Source: UKL13-3 sp040387195 (lineage in GTDB: Bacteria; Bacteroidota; Bacteroidia; UKL13-3). Taken from it: a DNA stretch of 64,000 nucleotides. The stretch covers positions 1 through 64,000 of the forward strand of contig JAZKEF010000022.1 in assembly GCA_040387195.1 (NCBI GenBank), written 5' to 3'. Below are positions 43,126 to 50,376 of this stretch, piece after piece (the first letter of the stretch is position 1; each line of letters begins with the position of its first letter). The notes beneath the pieces were generated by a model that was not told where the DNA came from, ran no database searches, and worked only from the letters and a program-made list of their open reading frames with translations. The position numbers and the translations under genes are program-made.

Positions 43126-43854
43126 ATGCTTTTAAAGTGCAAGGCTATTGTTATCAAAACCATTGATTATTCAGAGAATAGTGTTGTGCTCAAATGTTTT
43201 ACCGATACCCATGGGGTGCAGTCGTATATGGTAAATGGAGTGCGTTCCAAAAAAGGAGCCATTAAACCATCACACCTGTTACCACTTTCATTACTCGAAC
43301 TTGAAGCCTACCACCAGCAACAAAAAAACTTGCAGCGGATTAAGGAATTGAAGTGTGTACCCCAACTTCACTCATTGCATTTTGATATGGTGAAAAGTGC
43401 GGTTGGGATTTTTATGGCCGAAGTAATCAATAAAGTACTGAGGGAAGAAAATCAACCCGATCCGCCATTGTTTTCATTTATGTACCACACCATCCAGTTA
43501 CTTGATTTGGAAGGTGAAAAGGTGAATAATTTTCCGCTGTTTTTTTTGCTCCAGCTCACCCGTTACCTTGGCTTTCATCCTAAGGGAATATATAATGAGC
43601 TCAACAATGGATTTGATTTCAGGGAAGGTATATTTGAGCCATACGAAGCCCGCAATCCTTACCAGATCACACCCGCATTAAGTGAAAAGCTGTCGATATT
43701 GTTGCAAAGTAATTCGCTCGACTATAAAACCGTTTCGATGAATTATTCAGACCGTACCGCTTTGCTTGAACATGCCATCGATTATTACCGCGAGCATATG
43801 ATCGGTTTCTCAGATCTTAAATCACACAAAATTTTGGCGGAGGTATTGGCATAG
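43126..43854 (+). CDS. recO: DNA repair protein RecO
   Basis: A 242-aa recombination mediator that helps load RecA onto SSB-coated DNA with RecR. The N-terminal OB fold ('KAIVIKTIDYSENSVVLKCFTDTHGVQSYMVNGVRSKKGAIKPSHLLPLSLLELEAYHQ') is followed by the helical domain ('LGFHPKGIYNELNNGFDFREGIFE'). The zinc-finger Cys cluster of some RecO proteins is absent, as in many Bacteroidota. It begins 31 bp after porZ with a TATTTTCG element between, so it may have its own start. Confidence 0.93.
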   Translation: MLLKCKAIVIKTIDYSENSVVLKCFTDTHGVQSYMVNGVRSKKGAIKPSHLLPLSLLELEAYHQQQKNLQRIKELKCVPQLHSLHFDMVKSAVGIFMAEVINKVLREENQPDPPLFSFMYHTIQLLDLEGEKVNNFPLFFLLQLTRYLGFHPKGIYNELNNGFDFREGIFEPYEARNPYQITPALSEKLSILLQSNSLDYKTVSMNYSDRTALLEHAIDYYREHMIGFSDLKSHKILAEVLA

Positions 43855-43872
43855 AAGAAAAGTGAAATGCAT

Positions 43873-43908
43873 AAAAAAAGCTGTCAGATTTCTATCTGAC
43901 AGCTTTTT
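43873..43908. terminator. bidirectional terminator between recO and DUF5606 gene
   Basis: An A-run, the stem GCTGTCAGAT / ATCTGACAGC with a TTCT loop, and a T-run; it serves both convergent genes. Confidence 0.92.
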
Positions 43909-43925
43909 CGGTTAATTCCAATAAC

Positions 43926-44543
43926 CTATACTGATTTTGGTCTATAGGTATTTTTAGTTCCGGCACCTTTACTGCTCACTTTGGTGTTCATGTCTTTTGG
44001 AGCGGCTGTTTTCGGAGCTTTCGGAGTTGTAGCTTTTTTAGCAGCAGCTTTCTTTGGCTTAGCTTCTTCTGTTGCTTCTTCGGCATCATCTGCCTTAGCT
44101 TTTTTAGCTGTCTTTTTAGGTTTGTCTTCAGTTGCTTCAACAGCAGATTCTCCTAATAATGAAGCAAAATCCAATTGACCTTTTAACAGGTTATACCAGG
44201 TAATTAATTTTTTAATATCTGAATCGTATACGCGCTCATTGTCTAATTTTACGGCAGTGTTTACGTAAGCACGTTGCGCTTTTGAATCATCTTTTGCAGA
44301 TGGAGCGGCATTACCTGCTTTTTCAACATCATTTAACTTTACAAACACTTCGGCAAGTTGCACATCGCCTTCAATAGTGTACATCGAAATGTCTTCCAAT
44401 ACAGATACTTTATCATGCATACCTGTAGCAAAGCGTTTTTTAGGCTCGCTCATGGTTTCAAGGATTAATCCGTTTTTGCTGCGTCCGATTATTTTGTGCA
44501 ATCCGCTGATTCCTGCAATTGCAACGATTTCTTTTAAATCCAT
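43926..44543 (-). CDS. DUF5606 domain protein with Lys/Ala-rich tail
   Basis: A 205-aa cytoplasmic protein. Residues 1-135 match DUF5606 (MDLKEIVAIAGISGLHKIIG, 'SKNGLILETM', 'SVLEDISMYTIEGDVQLAEVF', 'KLITWYNLLKGQLDF'); function unknown. Residues from about 140 are a charged low-complexity tail rich in KKAAAKKATTPKAPK-type sequence, reminiscent of the DksA-like protein's tail and suggesting nucleic-acid or polyanion contact (inference). The ATG at 44543 starts the domain exactly; an upstream TTG is the promoter's own TTG. Confidence 0.82.
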   Translation of the reverse strand: MDLKEIVAIAGISGLHKIIGRSKNGLILETMSEPKKRFATGMHDKVSVLEDISMYTIEGDVQLAEVFVKLNDVEKAGNAAPSAKDDSKAQRAYVNTAVKLDNERVYDSDIKKLITWYNLLKGQLDFASLLGESAVEATEDKPKKTAKKAKADDAEEATEEAKPKKAAAKKATTPKAPKTAAPKDMNTKVSSKGAGTKNTYRPKSV

Positions 44544-44570
44544 ACTGTTAGTTTTTACTTTTCGAGGTGG

Positions 44571-44599
44571 CAAATGTAGTATTTTTTAAAAATTTGCAA
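44571..44599 (-). promoter_or_regulatory. promoter of the DUF5606 gene
   Basis: On the minus strand TTG (44599-44597), an 18-bp spacer and TACATTTG (44578-44571); ATG 27 nt downstream. Confidence 0.6.
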
Positions 44600-44611
44600 C
44601 TATACCTGAGC

Positions 44612-44809
44612 ATGGTATCTCATTTTATAACGCATGGATTAAAGCCTATCCTCTTGATTGTGATGTTGATGGCAAATATTGTTTTCTCTAATGCGCAGGT
44701 AATCAATAGTGAAAGACATCGGATGGATGTCGCAGGGAAGATTCTTCAGGCAAGGGAATTAGGTTATTCCGGTCCGCAGACAGCATCTTCAATGATAATG
44801 CTTCTATGA
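44612..44809 (+). pseudogene. short signal-peptide ORF, probable gene remnant
   Basis: A 65-codon frame starts with a convincing signal peptide (MVSHFITHGLKPILLIVMLM, then ANIVFSNAQ) followed by VINSERHRMDVAGK and stops soon after. The N terminus resembles the start of Bacteroidota outer-membrane proteins with a 'QVxNxExxR' mature end. A second frame remains open to 44928 without an obvious product. I read it as the 5' stump of a lost or frameshifted envelope gene; a genuine small secreted peptide is the alternative. Confidence 0.35.
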
Positions 44810-44908
44810 ATACCGAACCTAAAACCTGTGGTAATATAATAAGCAGAGGTTGTTCAACTTTTGGAAATCGGGCTGACGGAAAAGCCTATGAAATGTGGCA
44901 TATTGTCT

Positions 44909-44916
44909 TAATTTTG
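44909..44916 (+). promoter_or_regulatory. -7 promoter element of icmF
   Basis: TAATTTTG, perfect TAnnTTTG, 30 nt before the ATG at 44947; no good -33. Confidence 0.5.
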
Positions 44917-44946
44917 CCCCTTACTTAACAATCAAAAATTGTCTTC

Positions 44947-47900
44947 ATGGAAACGATTGAGAAATATATTCCCCAAAACAAAATTCGTATTGTAACAGCT
45001 GCAGCATTATTTGACGGGCACGATGCCGCTATTAATATTATGCGCAGGATTATTCAGGCAACCGGTGCGGAAGTGATTCACCTCGGGCACGATCGCAGTG
45101 CAGAGGAAGTGGTGGATACTGCCATCCAGGAAGATGCCAATGCCATTGCAATGACTTCCTACCAGGGAGGACATGTTGAGTATTTTAAATTTATGCATGA
45201 TTTGCTGAAGCAAAAGGGTTGTGGGCATATCAAAATTTTTGGTGGTGGTGGTGGAACCATTCTTCCGGAAGAGATGGACGAATTACACCGGTATGGTATT
45301 ACCCGGATTTATGGCCCGGATGACGGACGTGCGATGGGATTGCAAGGAATGATTAATGATATGCTGGCTAAATGTGACTTTGCTACCGGTGCAAACCTGA
45401 ACGGTGAAGTAAAACATCTCAAAGAAAAAGATTATAAATCAATTGCCAAGCTTATTTCAGCTGCCGAGAATTTCCCCGAAGCATTTGTTGTACAACACAA
45501 TGAAATTTCGAAATCAATCTCAGCAAGTACTATCCCTGTATTGGGATTTACCGGTACGGGTGGAGCGGGAAAATCATCATTGGTGGATGAACTGGTGCGC
45601 AGGTTTTTGTTAGATTTTAAAACTAAAACGGTAGCCATTATTTCGGTTGATCCGAGTAAACGTAAAACAGGTGGAGCATTGCTGGGTGATCGCATCCGCA
45701 TGAACTCGATTAAGAATCCAAGGGTGTACATGCGTTCATTGGCTACCCGTCAGAGCAACCTTGCGTTATCAAAATATGTAAAAGAAGCAGTTGATATCGT
45801 AAAGGCAGCAGGGTTTGATTTAATCATCCTCGAAACCTCGGGGATCGGACAAAGCGATACGGAAATCATTGAGCACAGCAATAGCAGCTTGTATGTAATG
45901 ACTCCGGAGTACGGTGCTGCAACGCAGTTGGAAAAAATTGACATGCTCGATTTTGCCGACATCATTGCGATAAATAAGTTTGATAAAAAAGGAGCATTGG
46001 ATGCGTTGCGTGATGTGAAAAAACAGTACCAGCGCAATCACCAATTGTTTGATAAAAACCCGGATGATATGCCGGTATTCGGAACAATTGCCTCCCAGTT
46101 TAACGATCCCGGAATGAACCGTTTGTACAAAGCGGTGATGGATAAAGTTGTGGAACGTTCAGGTGCTGATCTTAAATCTACCTACCACATCAGTGAGGAG
46201 ATGAGTGAGAAGATATACATTATCCCGCCTTCACGTACCCGTTACCTTTCTGAGATTTCGGAGAATAACCGTGGCTACGACAGATGGGTGGATAAACAGG
46301 TAGAGATTGCCGATAAATTATATGGATTAAAATCTGCCATCGAAACATTATCGTCAGCAAAAAATGCAGATAAGGGATTGGTTGATGCTGTGAAATCGGC
46401 CTATGCAGAAATTGAATTAAACCTTGATCCACGTAATAAAATTTTGCTGGAAACATGGGAAGAGAAAAAAGACCTGTTCCGTAATGAATATTATATATTC
46501 AAGGTACGCGATAAGGAAATCAAGATAAAAACACATACCGAGTCATTGTCGCACACCGAAGTACCGAAGGTAGCTGTGCCAAAGTACAGAGCCTGGGGTG
46601 AAATTTTGCGTTGGGCATTGCAGGAAAACTTTCCCGGAGATTTTCCTTACACGGCCGGTATCTATCCTTTCAAACGTGAAGGAGAAGACCCAACACGTAT
46701 GTTTGCCGGAGAAGGCGGACCTGAACGTACCAACAAACGTTTTCACTATGTATCGCAAGGGATGCCTGCCAAACGGTTGAGCACAGCTTTCGACTCTGTT
46801 ACTTTATACGGAAATGACCCTGACCATCGCCCCGATATTTACGGTAAAATAGGTAACTCGGGAGTAAGTGTGTGGAGCTTGGATGCGGCCAAAAAATTAT
46901 ATTCAGGTTTCAACCTTGCCGATCCCAAAACTTCAGTGTCGATGACCATCAATGGTCCCGCAGCTATCATCTGTGCATTTTTTATGAATGCGGCTATTGA
47001 TCAGCAATGTGAGATATACATTAAAGCAAATGGATTGGTAGATGAAGTAAACAAAAAGATTGATAACATTTTCAAAGGAAGGGGAACCGATCGTCCATCG
47101 TATAACGAAGACATGCCTGAAAGCAATGATGGCTTAGGGTTGATGTTGTTGGGTGTTACCGGAGATATGGTTTTACCTGCCGATGTGTATGCAAAAATAA
47201 AAGCGGATACATTAAAACAAGTGCGTGGAACTGTACAAGCAGATATTTTGAAAGAAGATCAGGCACAAAATACCTGTATTTTCTCAACGGAATTCTCTTT
47301 GCGCGTAATGGGCGATGTGCAGCAATATTTTATTGATAATGCTGTTCGTAATTTTTATTCGGTTTCCATAAGCGGTTACCATATTGCGGAGGCAGGTGCA
47401 AATCCGATTACACAATTGGCATTGACTTTATCCAACGGATTTACATTTGTTGAGTACTATTTAAGTCGCGGAATGAACATTGATGATTTCGCACCGAACC
47501 TTTCATTCTTTTTCTCAAACGGTATCGATCCTGAGTATTCGGTGATTGGTCGCGTGAGCCGCAGAATTTGGGCTAAGGCAATGAAATTGAAATATGGTGC
47601 CAACGAACGTTCGCAAATGTTGAAGTACCACATTCAAACTTCGGGTCGTTCATTGCATGCGCAGGAAATTGATTTTAATGATATCCGTACAACCCTGCAG
47701 GCATTATATGCAATTTACGATAACTGTAATTCGCTGCACACAAATGCATACGATGAAGCCATCACCACACCCACCGAAGAATCGGTAAGGCGTGCAATGG
47801 CCATCCAGTTAATCATCAACCGCGAGTTGGGATTGGCCAAAAATGAAAATCCGTTGCAGGGATCATTCATCATTGAAGAGTTAACAGATTTGGTGGAAGA

Positions 47901-48324
47901 GGCTGTGTTAAGCGAGTTTGATAAGATCACCGAGCGCGGTGGTGTGTTGGGAGCCATGGAAACCATGTACCAACGCAACAAAATTCAGGAAGAAAGTATG
48001 TATTACGAAATGCAAAAGCATTCCGGTGAATTCCCGATCATTGGTGTAAACACGTTCTTAAGCAGCAAAGGTTCTCCAACCATTTTACCGAAAGAGGTAA
48101 TCCGTTCTACAACCGAGGAAAAAGAATTCCAGATTAAGATGTTGAATGAGCTGAAAAATGGCAATGCCGAAAAAGGGGAAGAGATGTTGCATAAATTGCA
48201 ACAGGTAGCCATCCACAACGGAAATTTATTCAATGAATTAATGGAAACCGTTAAATATTGTTCATTGGGTCAAATTACCCATTCGTTGTTTGAGGTAGGC
48301 GGACAATACCGCAGGAATATGTAG
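44947..48324 (+). CDS. icmF: fused isobutyryl-CoA mutase IcmF (B12-dependent, with G-protein chaperone)
   Basis: An 1125-aa three-part protein. Residues 1-145 are the cobalamin-binding domain ('TAAALFDGHDAAINIMRRIIQATGAEVIHLGH', 'GGGGGTILPEEMDEL'). Residues about 190-420 are a MeaB-type GTPase (P-loop GTGGAGKSS near 202; 'SVDPSKRKTGGALLGDRIRMN', 'ETSGIGQSDTEI', 'INKFDKKG'). Residues about 560-1125 are the mutase barrel ('YPFKREGEDPTRMFAGEGGPERTNKRFHYVS', 'SISGYHIAEAGA'). This order defines IcmF, interconverting isobutyryl-CoA and n-butyryl-CoA (some members prefer isovaleryl/pivalyl-CoA). The stop codon lies inside a REP half-site. Confidence 0.95.
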   Translation: METIEKYIPQNKIRIVTAAALFDGHDAAINIMRRIIQATGAEVIHLGHDRSAEEVVDTAIQEDANAIAMTSYQGGHVEYFKFMHDLLKQKGCGHIKIFGGGGGTILPEEMDELHRYGITRIYGPDDGRAMGLQGMINDMLAKCDFATGANLNGEVKHLKEKDYKSIAKLISAAENFPEAFVVQHNEISKSISASTIPVLGFTGTGGAGKSSLVDELVRRFLLDFKTKTVAIISVDPSKRKTGGALLGDRIRMNSIKNPRVYMRSLATRQSNLALSKYVKEAVDIVKAAGFDLIILETSGIGQSDTEIIEHSNSSLYVMTPEYGAATQLEKIDMLDFADIIAINKFDKKGALDALRDVKKQYQRNHQLFDKNPDDMPVFGTIASQFNDPGMNRLYKAVMDKVVERSGADLKSTYHISEEMSEKIYIIPPSRTRYLSEISENNRGYDRWVDKQVEIADKLYGLKSAIETLSSAKNADKGLVDAVKSAYAEIELNLDPRNKILLETWEEKKDLFRNEYYIFKVRDKEIKIKTHTESLSHTEVPKVAVPKYRAWGEILRWALQENFPGDFPYTAGIYPFKREGEDPTRMFAGEGGPERTNKRFHYVSQGMPAKRLSTAFDSVTLYGNDPDHRPDIYGKIGNSGVSVWSLDAAKKLYSGFNLADPKTSVSMTINGPAAIICAFFMNAAIDQQCEIYIKANGLVDEVNKKIDNIFKGRGTDRPSYNEDMPESNDGLGLMLLGVTGDMVLPADVYAKIKADTLKQVRGTVQADILKEDQAQNTCIFSTEFSLRVMGDVQQYFIDNAVRNFYSVSISGYHIAEAGANPITQLALTLSNGFTFVEYYLSRGMNIDDFAPNLSFFFSNGIDPEYSVIGRVSRRIWAKAMKLKYGANERSQMLKYHIQTSGRSLHAQEIDFNDIRTTLQALYAIYDNCNSLHTNAYDEAITTPTEESVRRAMAIQLIINRELGLAKNENPLQGSFIIEELTDLVEEAVLSEFDKITERGGVLGAMETMYQRNKIQEESMYYEMQKHSGEFPIIGVNTFLSSKGSPTILPKEVIRSTTEEKEFQIKMLNELKNGNAEKGEEMLHKLQQVAIHNGNLFNELMETVKYCSLGQITHSLFEVGGQYRRNM

Positions 48325-48371
48325 AGACGCATAATACGGGAATATGTAGAGACGCATAATTATGCGTCTCT
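48314..48371. repeat. REP palindrome with duplicated half, after icmF
   Basis: A 22-bp direct repeat starting GGAATATGTAGAGACGCA occurs at 48314-48335 and 48339-48360. The second copy continues into a perfect 24-bp palindrome (48348-48371) with arms AGAGACGCATAA / TTATGCGTCTCT. The first copy supplies the TAG stop of icmF. The same palindrome core recurs inside the RAYT gene. Confidence 0.88.
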
Positions 48372-48428
48372 TTCAAAATCAAATTATCCAATTAATTAAT
48401 AATGAATAGGTTTTTTGGTTTTATTAAT

Positions 48429-48465
48429 CCCAATACCGAAATTGGGGTTATAAAATCTAAACCCC
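48429..48465 (+). promoter_or_regulatory. two mutually exclusive hairpins before the RAYT start
   Basis: CCCAAT-ACCGAA-ATTGGG (48429-48446) and GGGGTT (48444-48449) pairing with AACCCC (48460-48465) share the bases 48444-48446, so only one can form. The second ends right at the ATG at 48466. This could switch translation of the transposase, as protected starts are known in IS200-type elements; inference only. Confidence 0.4.
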
Positions 48466-49143
48466 ATGCCCGAAAAATTTCGTAACAAATACAGGATTCA
48501 ATCTGCCCGTTTACAAGGGTACGATTATCGCAATGCAGGTGCCTATTTCATCACAATCTGCACACAACATCGTAACCATTATTTTGGCGAATGTGAAAAC
48601 AAACACATGCAATTGTCACCCCTAGGATTGTTGGCCGAACAATTCTGGTTCGAAATTCCCAATCATTTTCCAAATACATCATTGGATGCGTTTGTAGTGA
48701 TGCCCAATCATATTCATGGTATTTTGGTAATCAATGAAAAATGGGAAAACCCACGAAACAATGGATCACCCGTGTTACCCGTATCGCCCATATCGTCCGT
48801 AGAGACGCATAATTATGCGTCTCTACCCGCGACCGAATATCCCGCGACCGAATATCCCGCGACCGAATATCCCGCGACCGAATATCCCGCAACCGAATTA
48901 AACAATATTCATTCCCCGAAAAATGAATATTTTCAGAACCTATCGGCACCTGCAAAATCCGTATCAACCATCATGCGCGCGTACAAATCGGTTGTAACAA
49001 TTGAATCTCGGAAAATTGATACATCATTCGGATGGCAACCCCGATTTCATGATCACATTATCAGAAATCCTGCTGAATACGAACGAATTGCTAACTACAT
49101 TGGAAATAACCCCTCCAATTGGAAGGAGGATAGGTTCTTTTGA
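48466..49143 (+). CDS. REP-associated tyrosine transposase (RAYT, Y1/HUH)
   Basis: A 225-aa IS200-like transposase. It has 'YRNAGAYFITICTQHRNHYFG', the HUH motif in MPNHIHGILVI (His82, His84) and a C-terminal block 'SFGWQPRFHDHIIRNPAEYERIANYIGNNPSNW' typical of RAYTs in Bacteroidota. RAYTs are thought to mobilise REP palindromes as single-stranded DNA; matching palindromes lie at 48348-48371 and inside the gene. Residues about 112-121 are encoded by the palindrome itself and residues 121-144 are PATEY repeats, both in frame between the HUH motif and the C-terminal block, so the fold core may be intact. Whether it is active is unknown. Confidence 0.92.
   Translation: MPEKFRNKYRIQSARLQGYDYRNAGAYFITICTQHRNHYFGECENKHMQLSPLGLLAEQFWFEIPNHFPNTSLDAFVVMPNHIHGILVINEKWENPRNNGSPVLPVSPISSVETHNYASLPATEYPATEYPATEYPATEYPATELNNIHSPKNEYFQNLSAPAKSVSTIMRAYKSVVTIESRKIDTSFGWQPRFHDHIIRNPAEYERIANYIGNNPSNWKEDRFF
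48799..48826. repeat. perfect 28-bp REP palindrome inside the RAYT coding sequence
   Basis: Arms GTAGAGACGCATAA and TTATGCGTCTCTAC form a perfect 28-bp palindrome. It reads in frame as VETHNYASL. Its inner 24 bp are identical to the palindrome at 48348-48371. Confidence 0.95.
48826..48900 (+). repeat. 5 x 15-bp tandem repeat in the RAYT gene
   Basis: CCCGCGACCGAATAT repeats at 48826, 48841, 48856 and 48871, with a fifth diverged copy at 48886-48900. It encodes PATEY units and abuts the palindrome. Copy number is likely to vary between strains, always in frame. Confidence 0.95.
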
Positions 49144-49182
49144 CAGCTTCGGGTGATTACCAGTTCAATCATTCTTTTTAGC

Positions 49183-49190
49183 TAAGTTTG
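49183..49190 (+). promoter_or_regulatory. -7 promoter element of the esterase gene
   Basis: TAAGTTTG, perfect TAnnTTTG, 17 nt before the ATG at 49208. Confidence 0.5.
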
Positions 49191-49207
49191 TTCATCATCG
49201 AATCAAT

Positions 49208-49921
49208 ATGAAAATACATCTTGCGATTATCTTATTCATCATATCCCTTGGTACCCAAGCCCAACAAATGGAAGCAGCCGGATTAACCTATATTATGCAA
49301 AAGCCAAGAGTGCAATCGGTGAAACCTCCACTGTTAATTATGCTTCATGGATACGGCAGCAATGAGCAGGACCTGATGGGGTTGGTGAAATATTTGCCAA
49401 CTCATTTGTTGGTTGTTGCGGCACGTGCTCCCATCTCTTTGTCTGCAGGTTCGTATGCATGGTATCGAATGGACTTATCGTCAGGGAAACCGGTGTATGA
49501 TGTTAAAGAAGCAGAGCTTGCACGGCAAACAATGCTGAATTTTATTGATGAGGTGAAAACAACATACAATGCATCGGAGGTATTATTGATGGGATTTAGC
49601 CAAGGGGCCATCATGAGTTACAGCGTGGCTTTAACCCAACCGCAAAAGATAAAAGGAATTGTTGCATTGAGTGGAAGAATACTCACCGATATTGATGCAC
49701 ATCTTGCTTCTCCGGAGGAATTGAAAAAGATGAATATTTTTATCGGTCATGGTACAAGCGATCAGGTATTGCCGTTTTACAATAGCGAGGCCGCTTTCCT
49801 TAAATGTAAAAACGCAGGAACCAATGTAGTGTTTAAAGAATACAGTATGGGACACGAAATTTCGTTTGCCGAGGTATCGGATATTCAGCAATGGCTGAAG
49901 GGTGTGTTGGAACAGAAATAG
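49208..49921 (+). CDS. secreted alpha/beta-hydrolase (phospholipase/carboxylesterase type)
   Basis: A 237-aa protein with a signal peptide (ending GTQAQQ) and an alpha/beta-hydrolase domain. 'LLIMLHGYGSNEQDLMGL' gives the oxyanion loop, GFSQG (Ser nucleophile near residue 125), 'GHGTSDQVLPF' the Asp and 'SMGHEISFAEV' the His. This is the YpfH/EstB-like carboxylesterase family; substrate not predictable. Convergent with the NTF2-like gene. Confidence 0.88.
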   Translation: MKIHLAIILFIISLGTQAQQMEAAGLTYIMQKPRVQSVKPPLLIMLHGYGSNEQDLMGLVKYLPTHLLVVAARAPISLSAGSYAWYRMDLSSGKPVYDVKEAELARQTMLNFIDEVKTTYNASEVLLMGFSQGAIMSYSVALTQPQKIKGIVALSGRILTDIDAHLASPEELKKMNIFIGHGTSDQVLPFYNSEAAFLKCKNAGTNVVFKEYSMGHEISFAEVSDIQQWLKGVLEQK

Positions 49922-49926
49922 TCGGT

Positions 49927-50376
49927 TTATTTTCTGCGAGTATCACAGATCTGAATAATTTTCCATCCATCGGAAGCCTTGAATAGTTGAAATGCATCAA
50001 CCCCTTTATGTGATAATTTTCCACTCACATAAAACTCATAATCTGCCCAAACGCTTGCCATGGGAAAGTCCGTTTTGATGTCCCACTTCACAATGCGTTC
50101 TTCAATCTGAAGATTTCTACTGCGAAAAGAACCAACTATTTTGATAAAAGCATCCAATGTCTCCATTTCCAGTTTTGTTTTACCGGTAGTTGGTTTTATA
50201 AGTGCCGTATGCAAATGAGCTGTACTATCGAAACAATTTCGTGCAGCAGTGGTATCACCCTGTTGCATGGCAGTAAATAAATTCAGAACGACTTGTTTGA
50301 TGGCAATCTCTTCGGCTTGTTGCGTATAACCCGCGAATGATATGAGGCTTAACACAGTCAACAATACTAATTTCAT
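49927..50376 (-). CDS. secreted NTF2-like/SnoaL-like domain protein
   Basis: A 149-aa protein with a signal peptide (ending YTQQ) and a single cone-shaped NTF2-like domain: 'AIKQVVLNLFTAMQQGDTTAARNCFDSTAHL', 'MASVWADYEFYVSGKLSHKGVDAFQLFKASDGWKIIQICDTRRK'. This DUF4440/SnoaL-like type may bind a small ligand; no catalytic claim is justified. Its ATG overlaps the stop of the CocE-like gene by 4 bp (ATGA), so the two are translationally coupled. Confidence 0.82.
   Translation of the reverse strand: MKLVLLTVLSLISFAGYTQQAEEIAIKQVVLNLFTAMQQGDTTAARNCFDSTAHLHTALIKPTTGKTKLEMETLDAFIKIVGSFRSRNLQIEERIVKWDIKTDFPMASVWADYEFYVSGKLSHKGVDAFQLFKASDGWKIIQICDTRRK

Noticed and set aside
44804..44928. Small ORF starting MNTEPKTCGN
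   Set aside because: No homology that I recognise, no promoter, and it runs into the icmF promoter; kept only as part of the remnant.
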